Part shown: positions 27,086 to 35,957 of the stretch, in pieces
Layout: each line of letters opens with the position of its first letter
How positions within the stretch are numbered: position 1 is the first letter of the stretch
Source of the DNA: Aestuariivirga sp.
Lineage (GTDB): Bacteria; Pseudomonadota; Alphaproteobacteria; Rhizobiales; Aestuariivirgaceae
Length of the DNA: 64,000 nucleotides
Reading direction: 5' to 3'
Assembly (NCBI GenBank): GCA_030680855.1
Contig: JAUXUN010000069.1
Coordinates: 57,750-121,749 of the forward strand
Notes under the pieces: model-generated
What the model was told of the DNA's origin: nothing
Seen by the model: only the letters and a program-made list of their open reading frames with translations
The model's database searches: none
Position numbers and translations under genes: made by a program

Positions 27086-28088
27086 ATGATGGCCAATACG
27101 CCGCCGGTCTGGGTTTACAACGAAATGATCAAGATGTTCGCCACCCCCGGCGATCCGCCACTCGAGGACAGGCACGAACTTGAAACCCATTGGGGCCGCG
27201 CCTGGGGCATCAACAATGATGTGGGCCGTATCCGCTCGGTCCTCGTCCACCGGCCGGGCAAGGAAATGGATGTCATTGATCCGAAGAAACGCATTGAGAG
27301 CATTGACACTTTCGGCGACCTGAAAGCTGGATGGTATTTCCAAAGCGATACCATGCCGCAAGTCGCCAAGATGCAGGCCCAGCACGATGCGCTTGTCGCC
27401 CTCAATGCCAAGGGCGTGGAGGTGCATCATGTCGACGGCGATTTGGCGGGCCGCATCAAGTCTTGCTACACGCGATCCGCTGATCATGGTGAAAGGCGGG
27501 GCCATTGTCTGCCGCATGGGAACGCGGGTCCGCCGCAGCAAGGAACTGGCCATCACCCGCACATTGGCGCGGCTCGGCATTTCCATTCTCCGCACCCTGA
27601 AGGGCAGCGCGTTGATGGAAGGCGGAAGCTTTGCCTGGATCAATGAACGCACGGCGGTGATCGGCTGCGGCATCCGGGTGAACCGCGACGGCGCCGAGCA
27701 GGTGGGCGAAGTGCTCAAGCGCCGGTGCGTCGACCTCCTCATCATCGATCTCTTCGGCTATGACCTGCACATCGACGGATCTTTCCAGATGATCGGCAAG
27801 GACCTCGCCATCGTCGATCCCTTCGGCCTGCCCCATTCCTTCCTGCAGAAATTGAAGGAGCTCAAAGTCCGGACCGTTGAGATAACGCCGGCCGATGACC
27901 GGTGGATCATCAATTCCCTGGCGGTTGCGCCGGGCGAACCTCTCATGCTGGAGGGCGCTTCAAACCAGACACTGGATGCGCTGACCAAGCATGGGGTGAA
28001 CTGGACCGTCATTGCTTATGGCAAGATGCAGCTCAACGGCGGTGGCATTCACTGCTCCACCACGCCGCTGATCCGCGATCCGGTGTGA
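27086..28088 (+). pseudogene. Amidinotransferase/dimethylargininase-like gene with one frameshift
   Basis: The N-terminal part (MANTPPVWVYNEM, then INNDVGRIRSVLVHRPG, to GRIKSCYTR) reads in one frame. The rest (TRDPLIMVKGGAIVCRMGTR to the catalytic-Cys end NGGGIHCSTTPLIRDPV) reads in the next frame. The break lies in 27461-27474, and the span of 1003 bases is three times 334 plus one. Joined, it is a full-length enzyme of the guanidine-modifying (amidinotransferase, arginine deiminase, DDAH) superfamily. It follows the LysR and creatinase genes, so a guanidino substrate fits. Both halves keep good codon use and the catalytic Cys, so the lesion is recent or a sequencing error. Confidence 0.82.
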
Positions 28089-28090
28089 GC

Positions 28091-29305
28091 TCAGCGCTGA
28101 ACGATATCGACTGGAAACAGTAACGCAAATTCCGAACCGGGCGACAGGCGGGTGAATTCAAGCTTGGTGTTAAGCTGGTTGGCGAAGGCGTTGACGATAC
28201 GCATTCCCAGGCCGCGAGACTTGTTCGGATCGAAATCCACAGGAAGGCCCAAGCCTTCATCACGCACCGAGATTAAGATGTTTCCATCGCCATTGCGAGC
28301 AATGCCAACCCAGATTTTGCCGCCTGTTCCCTGGGGGTAGCCATATTTGGCGCAATTGGTAATCAACTCGACAACAATGAGCGCCACTGAAATGGCGTTG
28401 TCCACCTTCACATTGATGCCGCGCTCCGCCTCGACATGTATGGTGCAATGGGCGACCGACGTATCCATGTCCTGGCAAACCTCTTCGACATAGGTGCCAA
28501 GGTCCATGCTTTCGATGTAGTTGTTGCGGTACAGGCGCTCATGGGCACGGGCTATTGCGGTGACGCGCCGGGACGCTTCCTCAAACTGGTCCATGGTTTC
28601 CTTGCCGCCCGCTTCGCGAGCCTGCATCTGCAGCAGGCTGGTGACAATGGTCAGGCTGTTCTTGACCCGGTGGTTCATCTCCTTCACGAGGAACTGCTGG
28701 CGCTCGAGCGCTGCTTTCAGGTGGCGCTCGTTGCGCTCCCGCTCAATGGCCATGCCAAGGACGTTCGCCGCGCCTTGCAGGAAGGCGAGGTCGTGTTCGA
28801 CAAATTCATCGTCCGACTGGCTGTCCACCTCGAGAACGCCAAATGGCTTGCCATCGCCCTGAAGGATGACATTCATTGCCCGCTTGATGCCATGCTGGAC
28901 CAGCACGTCGGGGGTGCGGAAGCGTTCCTCGTTTTCGAGATGGTTGGAGATGACGGGCTTGCCCGTCCGCAAGGCAAATCCGGCCGGAGATTCCATGTCT
29001 GCTCCGAGGCTGGCCACACCGACGATGCCGGCATCCCAGCCGACGCCAGCCTGCACCAGGAGGCGGTTTTCCTCAGGGATATAGCGCAGGACCTTGCAAA
29101 ACTTGACGCGCAGCCCCTCAGCGGTGAGGCGCACGGTTTCGGCCAGCAAGGCATCAAAAGCCGCACCCTGCAAAGCTACAACGCCCAGCTCCGCCAAAAT
29201 CTCCTGCTGGCGGATGCGCTGTTTAAGGGCGCGGAGCGTCAGGTCCGGCGGCTTCTCGTCCTGCTTGTCTTCCACCACCGCTTCGCCATCATTCGACCCA
29301 ACCAT
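28091..29305 (-). CDS. GAF-domain sensor histidine kinase (HisKA_2 type)
   Basis: A 404-residue soluble kinase. A GAF domain covers about residues 40-190, followed by a HisKA_2 dimerisation region with the phospho-acceptor motif KEMNHRVKNSL (about residue 212) and a HATPase domain with VVELITNCAKYGYP and RDEGLGLPV. There is no membrane helix, so it senses a cytoplasmic signal. This kinase type often serves general stress or light responses in alphaproteobacteria. No response regulator is adjacent. It is convergent with the frameshifted amidinotransferase, 2 bases apart. Confidence 0.88.
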   Translation of the reverse strand: MVGSNDGEAVVEDKQDEKPPDLTLRALKQRIRQQEILAELGVVALQGAAFDALLAETVRLTAEGLRVKFCKVLRYIPEENRLLVQAGVGWDAGIVGVASLGADMESPAGFALRTGKPVISNHLENEERFRTPDVLVQHGIKRAMNVILQGDGKPFGVLEVDSQSDDEFVEHDLAFLQGAANVLGMAIERERNERHLKAALERQQFLVKEMNHRVKNSLTIVTSLLQMQAREAGGKETMDQFEEASRRVTAIARAHERLYRNNYIESMDLGTYVEEVCQDMDTSVAHCTIHVEAERGINVKVDNAISVALIVVELITNCAKYGYPQGTGGKIWVGIARNGDGNILISVRDEGLGLPVDFDPNKSRGLGMRIVNAFANQLNTKLEFTRLSPGSEFALLFPVDIVQR

Positions 29306-29391
29306 ATCCGCAAACGCCTTCCATCCGAGCCTTATGGAACATGTACGCCCAATTATATGCGGTGTCAGCTTTATCGGAGGTCAAACGGGCC

Positions 29392-30147
29392 TCATAAAGT
29401 CGTTGCGGCGGAGCCAACGCTTTCCGCCCCGTCGAAGGTGAAAATCCCGCCGGTCGCGTAGGCTGCCTCATCTGATGCAAGGTAAACATAGAGCCCTGCG
29501 ATTTCTTCCGGGCGGCCATGGCGGCGCATGGGAATAATGCTGTTCACCTTCTTCAGCATCTCGGGACTGTACTCAGCGTCCTGCATCGGTGTTGACGTAT
29601 AGCCCGGATTGACCGCATTCACACGGACCTTGGGGGCGAGTTCGATGGCCATGGTGCGCATCATGGCCAGGACCGCGCCCTTGCTGGCATTGTAATCCGC
29701 ATAATGGCGATAGCCCACGACGCCGGCGGTGGAGGCGGTGATCAGGATGGATCCGCCATCGGCCTTCATCATATGGCGGGCTGCGAGCTGGCTCGGGTAG
29801 AATACGCCATGCAGGTTCACCCGCATGACACGGTCGAAATCGGCACGGTCAATGTCGAGAAAATCGCGCCTTATCGAGATGCCCGCGTTGCAGATCATGA
29901 CATCAAGCCCGCCAAGGGCCATGATCGCGCGCGGGAAGGCCACGTCAACCTCCGCTGGTTCCGCCACGTCAACGCACGCAACATCCGAAAGTGCCGGAAG
30001 TTCTGTCTTGATAAGTCTGGCGTTATCCGGGTTGCGGCACCAGACACAGACCCTGGCGCCTTCATCCAGAAAGCGCCTGGCGATGGCCGCGCCAATTCCG
30101 GTGGAGCCTCCGGTGATGATAACGCGTTTGCCAAGCAGTCTTGCCAA
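29392..30147 (-). CDS. SDR family NAD(P)-dependent oxidoreductase
   Basis: A 251-residue short-chain dehydrogenase with TGGSTGIG near the N-terminus, CNAG at about 86, and the catalytic Ser (ITASTAGV) with Y-N-A-S-K. Translation appears to start at a TTG with AGGGAG 8 bases ahead, since no ATG lies close. It follows the VOC-domain gene by 13 bases, so the two form an operon. The substrate is unknown; it is most like 3-oxoacyl-ACP-reductase-type SDRs of catabolic pathways. Confidence 0.87.
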   Translation of the reverse strand: MARLLGKRVIITGGSTGIGAAIARRFLDEGARVCVWCRNPDNARLIKTELPALSDVACVDVAEPAEVDVAFPRAIMALGGLDVMICNAGISIRRDFLDIDRADFDRVMRVNLHGVFYPSQLAARHMMKADGGSILITASTAGVVGYRHYADYNASKGAVLAMMRTMAIELAPKVRVNAVNPGYTSTPMQDAEYSPEMLKKVNSIIPMRRHGRPEEIAGLYVYLASDEAAYATGGIFTFDGAESVGSAATTL

Positions 30148-30160
30148 GCAATTTCTCCCT

Positions 30161-30808
30161 TTAGATCACATAGCCCGTCGGCACCGGATCAAACATGCGC
30201 AACACATGCTGTCCCTTGCTGCTTTCCAGCGTCGTTGAAACCCCTGGCGTCGGCGCTTTGGTGACCGTAACATTGAGACCGAGAATTCCATAGAGGTCGT
30301 GGAGTATTTCCGCCTGGGGCGAGAACACCTCCACGGCGGCAAGGCAGCCGCCGCGAGGCGCAGTCTTTGCGGGGTGTTCGCTGTCCATCCAGTCAATAAA
30401 GAAGGGAACGAGGGCGCCAAAATGATGATTGTGGAGTCCGAAACATTTCCAGCCCAGCCACGTGCCATCGGGAAGGGTGCGGCCTCCGGCTACAAGTTCG
30501 CTGCCGGCAAGGCCGGCGGCTCCTGCCCTTTGACGCAAATCCAAAAGATCAACGCCGCCAATGGCCCAATGATAGAGGCCGTGGCCCACGAGTCCCCGGA
30601 CTTCCGGAGCAAGGCTGGCCTCGGCCTGTGCCGGATCGCGGCCAAGAATTTCCAGATAGGTTGTATCGGACAGAGAGAGGAGCCGGTTGGCGGTTCCTTC
30701 GCCGGGGTGAACCCCGCCGTAGGCCGAACCGCGATCCATTCTTTCAGCGAAGTAGCGTTCGCCCTCCGCCAGATCGGCGCAATACCAGACAAGATGATCA
30801 ACGCGCAT
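30161..30808 (-). CDS. VOC/Glyoxalase_3-like domain protein
   Basis: A 215-residue protein of the vicinal-oxygen-chelate superfamily. It begins MRVDHLVWYCADLAEGERYF, the first beta-alpha-beta unit with a metal-type His, then EILGRDP and a second half around residue 130. Members include dioxygenases and glyoxalases, and many are of unknown role. It is upstream of and co-transcribed with the SDR gene, and divergent from the MFS gene at 30945. Confidence 0.75.
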   Translation of the reverse strand: MRVDHLVWYCADLAEGERYFAERMDRGSAYGGVHPGEGTANRLLSLSDTTYLEILGRDPAQAEASLAPEVRGLVGHGLYHWAIGGVDLLDLRQRAGAAGLAGSELVAGGRTLPDGTWLGWKCFGLHNHHFGALVPFFIDWMDSEHPAKTAPRGGCLAAVEVFSPQAEILHDLYGILGLNVTVTKAPTPGVSTTLESSKGQHVLRMFDPVPTGYVI

Positions 30809-30944
30809 GCCGGAAAAATTACACGCTGGACGACCGGTGTCCAGTTAACCAACACCGTGCCCTGCTCATATCAGCCTTGCACAGGCCCGGCTGGCGGCGG
30901 CGAGTGGGGCTTGCTAAAGGGGCCTAACATTCAGGAAATCCCAC

Positions 30945-32144
30945 GTGGCTACAGTCGAAAACCGCATTGCCGGCAGCACCGTTTTTGCGGTGCTGATATC
31001 CGTTACCGTGTGCCATCTGATCAACGACACCCTGCAGGCCCTGATGCTGGCCATGTATCCCATTCTGCGGGATTCCTACGCGCTCACCTTCGGCCAGATC
31101 GGGATGATCACCCTGGTGTTCCAAGTCATCGCGTCAATCACGCAGCCATTGATCGGGCATTTTACCGACAGGAAGCCCTTGCCCTATTCATTGCCCGTTG
31201 CCCCGGCCTTTACCCTGCTGGGGCTTGTCCTGCTTGGGCTTGCCACATCCTATGAGGGCATTCTGATTGCCGCAGCAGCTGTTGGCATCGGATCGGCCAT
31301 CTTCCACCCGGAAGCATCGCGCGTGGCGAGGCTTGCCTCGGGCGGGCGCTATGGCATGGCGCAAAGCCTGTTTCAGGTCGGCGGCAATATCGGCACCTCG
31401 CTTGGCCCGCTGTTGGCCGCCTGGGTAATTCTGCCGCGCGGTCAGGCCAGCGTTGTCTGGTTCGGGGCCATTGCCCTGGCCGCCATTGGCATCCTCAGCG
31501 GCGTCGGGCGCTGGTACAGCCATCATCTCCGCCCGAAGACCACGGCCCGCCCCCTACCTCCCGTCCATCACAACCTCAGCTCACGCACGGTGGGCCTGTC
31601 GCTTCTCATCCTTCTGGCGCTGATGTTTTCAAAATTCGTCTACACTTCGGCCTTCAGCAGTTTCTACACCTTCTATCTGATCGACCATTTCCGGGTTCCG
31701 GTGAAGGACGCGCAGATTTACCTCTTCGTCTATCTCGGCGCCTTTGCTATTGGCACTTTTGCCGGCGGCCCCATTGGCGACCGTATCGGGCGAAAGGCGG
31801 TGATCTGGTTTTCAATTCTGGGCGCCCTGCCCTTCACGCTGGCGCTGCCCTTTGCCAACCTGTTCTGGACGGTGGTGCTGACCGTTCCCATTGGCCTCAT
31901 CCTCGCCTCGGCTTTTTCGGCCATGGTGGTTTATGCGCAGGAGCTTTTGCCCGGCCGCGTAGGCATGATTTCCGGGTTGTTCTTCGGCACCGCCTTTGGA
32001 ATCGCGGGCTTGAGCGCGGTTCCGCTTGGCTATCTGGCCGACCACACCAGCATCACCTTTGTCTTCCAGCTCTGCTCCGTGCTGCCGGCCATCGGGCTTC
32101 TCACCATTTTCCTTCCAGGCGCGGAGCGGATGAAGGCTGCGTAG
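30945..32144 (+). CDS. MFS transporter, fosmidomycin-resistance (Fsr) type
   Basis: A 399-residue inner-membrane protein with 12 helices. The opening VCHLINDTLQALMLAMYPIL and the GIGSAIFHPEASRVARLASG segment are characteristic of the Fsr subgroup, whose founder exports fosmidomycin. Translation starts at a GTG (30945) with an AGGAAA site. The natural substrate is unknown. The DMGDH-like gene follows 97 bases downstream on the same strand. Confidence 0.85.
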   Translation: MATVENRIAGSTVFAVLISVTVCHLINDTLQALMLAMYPILRDSYALTFGQIGMITLVFQVIASITQPLIGHFTDRKPLPYSLPVAPAFTLLGLVLLGLATSYEGILIAAAAVGIGSAIFHPEASRVARLASGGRYGMAQSLFQVGGNIGTSLGPLLAAWVILPRGQASVVWFGAIALAAIGILSGVGRWYSHHLRPKTTARPLPPVHHNLSSRTVGLSLLILLALMFSKFVYTSAFSSFYTFYLIDHFRVPVKDAQIYLFVYLGAFAIGTFAGGPIGDRIGRKAVIWFSILGALPFTLALPFANLFWTVVLTVPIGLILASAFSAMVVYAQELLPGRVGMISGLFFGTAFGIAGLSAVPLGYLADHTSITFVFQLCSVLPAIGLLTIFLPGAERMKAA

Positions 32145-32241
32145 CTGACTTGACTCTGCCGCCACCGTCCCATGCCTTTTCCTCCTTTGACTTGCAGCCA
32201 TTGGCCATGACACATTCGCCCTATATCTCAGGGGTTTCTCG

Positions 32242-34650
32242 ATGCAAAGTCATGCGAAAGTTGTGGTTATCGGCGGCGGCGTGGTGGGCTGCTCCATTCT
32301 TTATCATCTGGCGAAGATGGGCTGGAAGGATGTGGTGCTGCTGGAACGCAAGGAGCTGACCTCCGGCTCGTCATGGCATGCGGCGGGCATCATCCATACG
32401 ATCAATTCCGATTCCAACATCGCGCGCCTGCAGGGCTACACCATCAATCTCTACAAGGAGCTGGAAGACCTCACGGGCCAGTCCTGCGGCATTCACCGGC
32501 CCGGGGGCATCTATCTGGCGTCGAGCAAGGAACGTTACGATTACCTGAAACAGGAGCGGGCCAAGGCGCGCTATCTCGGTCTGGATTCGGATTTCATTTC
32601 GCTGGAACATGCGCGTGACTTGAACCCGCTCATTGATCCCAAGAAATATGTGGGTGCCTTGTTTGAGCCGGTTGATGGCCATGTGGACCCTTCAGGCGTC
32701 ACCCATGCCTATGCCAAGGGTGCCCGCCATTACGGTGCAAAAATCCACCGGGAATGTCCGGTCATCGAAACCAATCCGCAGCCTGATGGCACGTGGGATG
32801 TGGTGACACCGCAAGGCACGATCAATGCCGAGGTAGTCGTCAACGCGGGCGGCTTGTGGGCGCGCGAGGTGGGGCGGCTTGCGGGCATCGACCTTCCGGT
32901 GCAGCCTTTCGAGCATCACTACATCATCACCGAAACCATTCCGGAAGTGCGCGATCATGGCAAGGAAGTGGCTGTCACAGTGGATTACGAGGGCAACACC
33001 TATACGCGGCAGGAGCATGACGGGCTGCTCTACGGCACCTATGAACTGAAGCCCCAGGCCTGGGCGGTGAACGGCACGCCGCAGGACTTTGCCGCCGAGC
33101 TTTTGCCGGATGATCTCGGCCGCATATCGGAACGCCTCGAGATTATCTTTGACCGCATGCCGGCGCTGGCCAATGCGGGCATCAAGAAGGTTGTTAATGG
33201 GCCCTTCACTTTCGGGCCGGATGGCAACCCGCTCATTGGCCCGGTGCCGGGCCTCAAGAATTACTGGACCGCCGTGGGCGTCATGGCCGGTTTCTGCCAG
33301 GGCGGCGGCGTGGGGCTGTGCATGGCGGAATGGATCATCAATGGCGAGCCCGGCATTGATGTGTGGGGCATGGACGTGGCGCGCTTCGGCAGCTTTGCTA
33401 CCAGGGACTGGGGCACCATCAAGTCCCGCGAAAATTATTCGCGCCGCTTCCGCCTCACTTATCCCAATGAAACCCTGCCCGAGGGCCGCCGCCAGAAAAC
33501 CACCGCGCTTTATGACCGCTTTATTGAGCGCGGCGCGGTGATGGGCGTGTCCTTCGGGCTGGAGCATGCCTTGTGGTTTGCCGGTTCAAAGGACAAGGCA
33601 GAGGAAACGCCGACCTTCCGAAGGTCCAATGCATTCAGCCATGCAGCTGATGAAGTGAAGGCAGTGCGCGAACATGTCGGCATGATCGAGATTGCCAATT
33701 ACGCCAAACACGAGTTCAAGGGTCCCGGGGCTGCGGCCTTGCTTGATCGTCTCCTCGCCAATAATCTGCCGAAAACCGGGCGGCTTGCCCTGACGCCGAT
33801 GCTGACGCCCAAGGGCAAGCTTTACGGTGACCTCACGGTGGCCAAACTTGATGACGAGACCTTTATGCTGTTCGGTTCCGGTGCGGCGCAGGACATGCAC
33901 CGGCGCTGGTTTGAGATGCATATGCCCAGTACGGGTGTCACCTACCGCAATGTCACCGATGAGCTGCATGGCTTTGCCATTTCCGGCCCCAAGGCCCGCA
34001 CTCTGCTGTCGCGTCTTACCCGTGATGACGTTTCCAACGCGGCGCTGAAATTCCGCGATATCCGCCGCATGGTGGTGGCCGATGTTCCGGTGATCCTGAC
34101 GCGCGTGTCGTTTTCCGGTGAGCTGGGCTACGAGATTTACTGCGCCCCGCAATTTCATATGCGCCTGTTTGAGGCGCTGGAAGCGGCGGGCACTGATCTC
34201 GGTCTCATGCTCTATGGCGGCCGGGCGCTGATGTCGATGCGGCTGGAAAAGAACTGGGGCGTGTGGACCCTGGATTTCCGCCCGGATTTTACCGCTGCCG
34301 AATCCGGCCTCGATGCCTTTATCGCTTTTGACAAAAAAGCAGATTTCATAGGCAAGGCGGCCGCGAAGGCGGACAAGCCAGCCAAGCGCCTGGTCACCAT
34401 GGTTGTCGATACCAAGGACGTGGATTGCCTTGGCGATGAACCCATCTTCCACCACAGCAAATGCGTGGGCTATGTCAGTTCCGGTGGTTACGCTCACCAC
34501 GCCAAAAAGAGCATGGCCATGGGCTATGTGCCGATAGACTGCGCCAATGACGGCACGGAGCTGGAAATCGAGCTTCTGGGGGATTTCTACAAGGCGAGAG
34601 TTGTGGCGAAGCCGGTTTATGATCCGGACGGAACGAGGATGCGGTCGTAG
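32242..34650 (+). CDS. Dimethylglycine/sarcosine dehydrogenase-like FAD/GcvT protein
   Basis: A complete 802-residue enzyme. The FAD-binding motif is VVVIGGGVVGCSILYHLAK (residues 7-25), and the SSWHAAG segment places His46 where dimethylglycine dehydrogenase carries covalent FAD. The DAO domain runs to about residue 380, followed by a linker and GcvT folate-binding domains to the end. The reaction would be oxidative N-demethylation with transfer of the C1 unit to tetrahydrofolate. It is a full-length paralogue of the truncated gene at 1-1877. It is followed by a strong inverted-repeat element. Confidence 0.9.
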   Translation: MQSHAKVVVIGGGVVGCSILYHLAKMGWKDVVLLERKELTSGSSWHAAGIIHTINSDSNIARLQGYTINLYKELEDLTGQSCGIHRPGGIYLASSKERYDYLKQERAKARYLGLDSDFISLEHARDLNPLIDPKKYVGALFEPVDGHVDPSGVTHAYAKGARHYGAKIHRECPVIETNPQPDGTWDVVTPQGTINAEVVVNAGGLWAREVGRLAGIDLPVQPFEHHYIITETIPEVRDHGKEVAVTVDYEGNTYTRQEHDGLLYGTYELKPQAWAVNGTPQDFAAELLPDDLGRISERLEIIFDRMPALANAGIKKVVNGPFTFGPDGNPLIGPVPGLKNYWTAVGVMAGFCQGGGVGLCMAEWIINGEPGIDVWGMDVARFGSFATRDWGTIKSRENYSRRFRLTYPNETLPEGRRQKTTALYDRFIERGAVMGVSFGLEHALWFAGSKDKAEETPTFRRSNAFSHAADEVKAVREHVGMIEIANYAKHEFKGPGAAALLDRLLANNLPKTGRLALTPMLTPKGKLYGDLTVAKLDDETFMLFGSGAAQDMHRRWFEMHMPSTGVTYRNVTDELHGFAISGPKARTLLSRLTRDDVSNAALKFRDIRRMVVADVPVILTRVSFSGELGYEIYCAPQFHMRLFEALEAAGTDLGLMLYGGRALMSMRLEKNWGVWTLDFRPDFTAAESGLDAFIAFDKKADFIGKAAAKADKPAKRLVTMVVDTKDVDCLGDEPIFHHSKCVGYVSSGGYAHHAKKSMAMGYVPIDCANDGTELEIELLGDFYKARVVAKPVYDPDGTRMRS

Positions 34651-34670
34651 ACGCTCCTCCACCCCAGTTC

Positions 34671-34745
34671 TGTCATTCCGGCGAAAGCCGGAATCTGGTC
34701 GTATTTACAATCCGGAACGGGATTCCGGCGTGCGCCGGAATGACA
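34671..34745 (+). repeat. Inverted-repeat element with two CCGGC hairpins
   Basis: A 75-base element with perfect 12-base inverted ends (TGTCATTCCGGC and its complement). It holds two hairpins, ATTCCGGC-gaaa-GCCGGAAT (34675-34694) and ATTCCGGC-gtgc-GCCGGAAT (34722-34741). It lies between the DMGDH-like gene and moaA and could act as a terminator. Its bases differ from the repeats at 12939 and 54451, so it is a separate family. Confidence 0.8.
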
Positions 34746-34810
34746 AAATGAGGGTAGCTATGACAAACCTGTCACTTGACCGTGACCGCCGGAGCGCCCA
34801 AATTTAAGCC

Positions 34811-35815
34811 ATGAGCACCACCTCTATGATTGATCCCTTTGGCAGGCATGTCAGCTATTTGCGCGTGTCGGTGACGGACCGCTGCGATTTCCGTTGTGTA
34901 TATTGCATGGCGGAGGACATGACATTTTTGCCCAAGCGCGACCTCCTTTCGCTGGAAGAACTGGACCGGATGTGCAGCGCCTTTATCGATAAGGGCGTGA
35001 AGAAGCTCCGCCTCACGGGTGGCGAGCCGCTGGTGCGCAAGGGCATCATGACGCTGGTTGAAAATCTCGGTCGGCATCTGCGCTCGGGAGCGCTGGAAGA
35101 ATTGACGCTGACCACCAATGGCAGCCAGCTTGCGAAATATGCAAGCGAACTTGTGGCCCATGGGGTGCGCCGTATCAATGTGTCGGTGGATACGCTCGAC
35201 GCCGCCAAGTTCAAGCAGATCACCCGCTGGGGTGACTTGGCCAAGGTGAAGGACGGCATCCGCGCCGCACAGGCCGCAGGGCTCGCCATCAAGATCAATG
35301 CGGTGGCGCTGAAAGGCGTCAACGAGCAGGAAATCCCCGAGATGATCCGCTGGTGTGGCGACGAGGGCATGGATTTGACACTCATTGAAACCATGCCGCT
35401 GGGCGACATTGATGGCGACCGTACCGACCAGTACCTGCCGCTCTCTGTCGTTCGCGCCCAGTTGATGGACCAGTTCACCCTGGAAGACATTCCCTACAAG
35501 ACCGGCGGTCCGGCGCGTTATGTCAAAGTGAAGGAAACCGGGGGCCGCCTCGGCTTCATCACGCCGCTCACCCATAATTTCTGCGAGAGCTGCAACCGGG
35601 TGCGCCTCACCTGCACCGGCACGCTTTACATGTGCCTTGGCCAGGAGGATGCAGCCGACCTGCGCGCGCCGCTTCGCGCCTCCGAGGGCAATGAGCTTTT
35701 GCATGCCGCCATCGACGAGGCCATCACCCGCAAGCCCAAGGGCCATGATTTCATCATCGACCGGCGCCACAACAAGCCTGCGGTTTCACGGCATATGAGC
35801 GTGACAGGGGGCTAG
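34811..35815 (+). CDS. moaA: GTP 3',8-cyclase MoaA
   Basis: A 334-residue radical-SAM enzyme for the first step of molybdopterin synthesis. Cys25, Cys29 and Cys32 (CDFRCVYC) bind the SAM cluster, and [19 protein letters not shown] holds the C-terminal cluster that binds GTP. The protein ends in the Gly-Gly pair needed for activity. A second in-frame ATG six codons in is less likely. No other molybdopterin gene is in the window. Confidence 0.96.
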   Translation: MSTTSMIDPFGRHVSYLRVSVTDRCDFRCVYCMAEDMTFLPKRDLLSLEELDRMCSAFIDKGVKKLRLTGGEPLVRKGIMTLVENLGRHLRSGALEELTLTTNGSQLAKYASELVAHGVRRINVSVDTLDAAKFKQITRWGDLAKVKDGIRAAQAAGLAIKINAVALKGVNEQEIPEMIRWCGDEGMDLTLIETMPLGDIDGDRTDQYLPLSVVRAQLMDQFTLEDIPYKTGGPARYVKVKETGGRLGFITPLTHNFCESCNRVRLTCTGTLYMCLGQEDAADLRAPLRASEGNELLHAAIDEAITRKPKGHDFIIDRRHNKPAVSRHMSVTGG

Positions 35816-35957
35816 CTGGTAACACCACGGCTGAAGTGATGTTCCTTTCGTGCTCTTGAAGTGGCATGCCTGATATAGGTACCGGACTGCATGGGCAATC
35901 GTCGCAGATACGGACAATTCCATGTGCAGCCATGGCATTCTCGGATATGATGTCCGC

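Noticed and set aside
33586..34662. A 358-codon minus-strand frame
   Set aside because: Antisense shadow of the second DMGDH-like gene, with the same kind of composition as the shadow at 762-1940.
34671..34745. A CRISPR array or riboswitch
   Set aside because: There are only two hairpins with no regular spacers, and no conserved riboswitch core; it fits a palindromic repeat or terminator.
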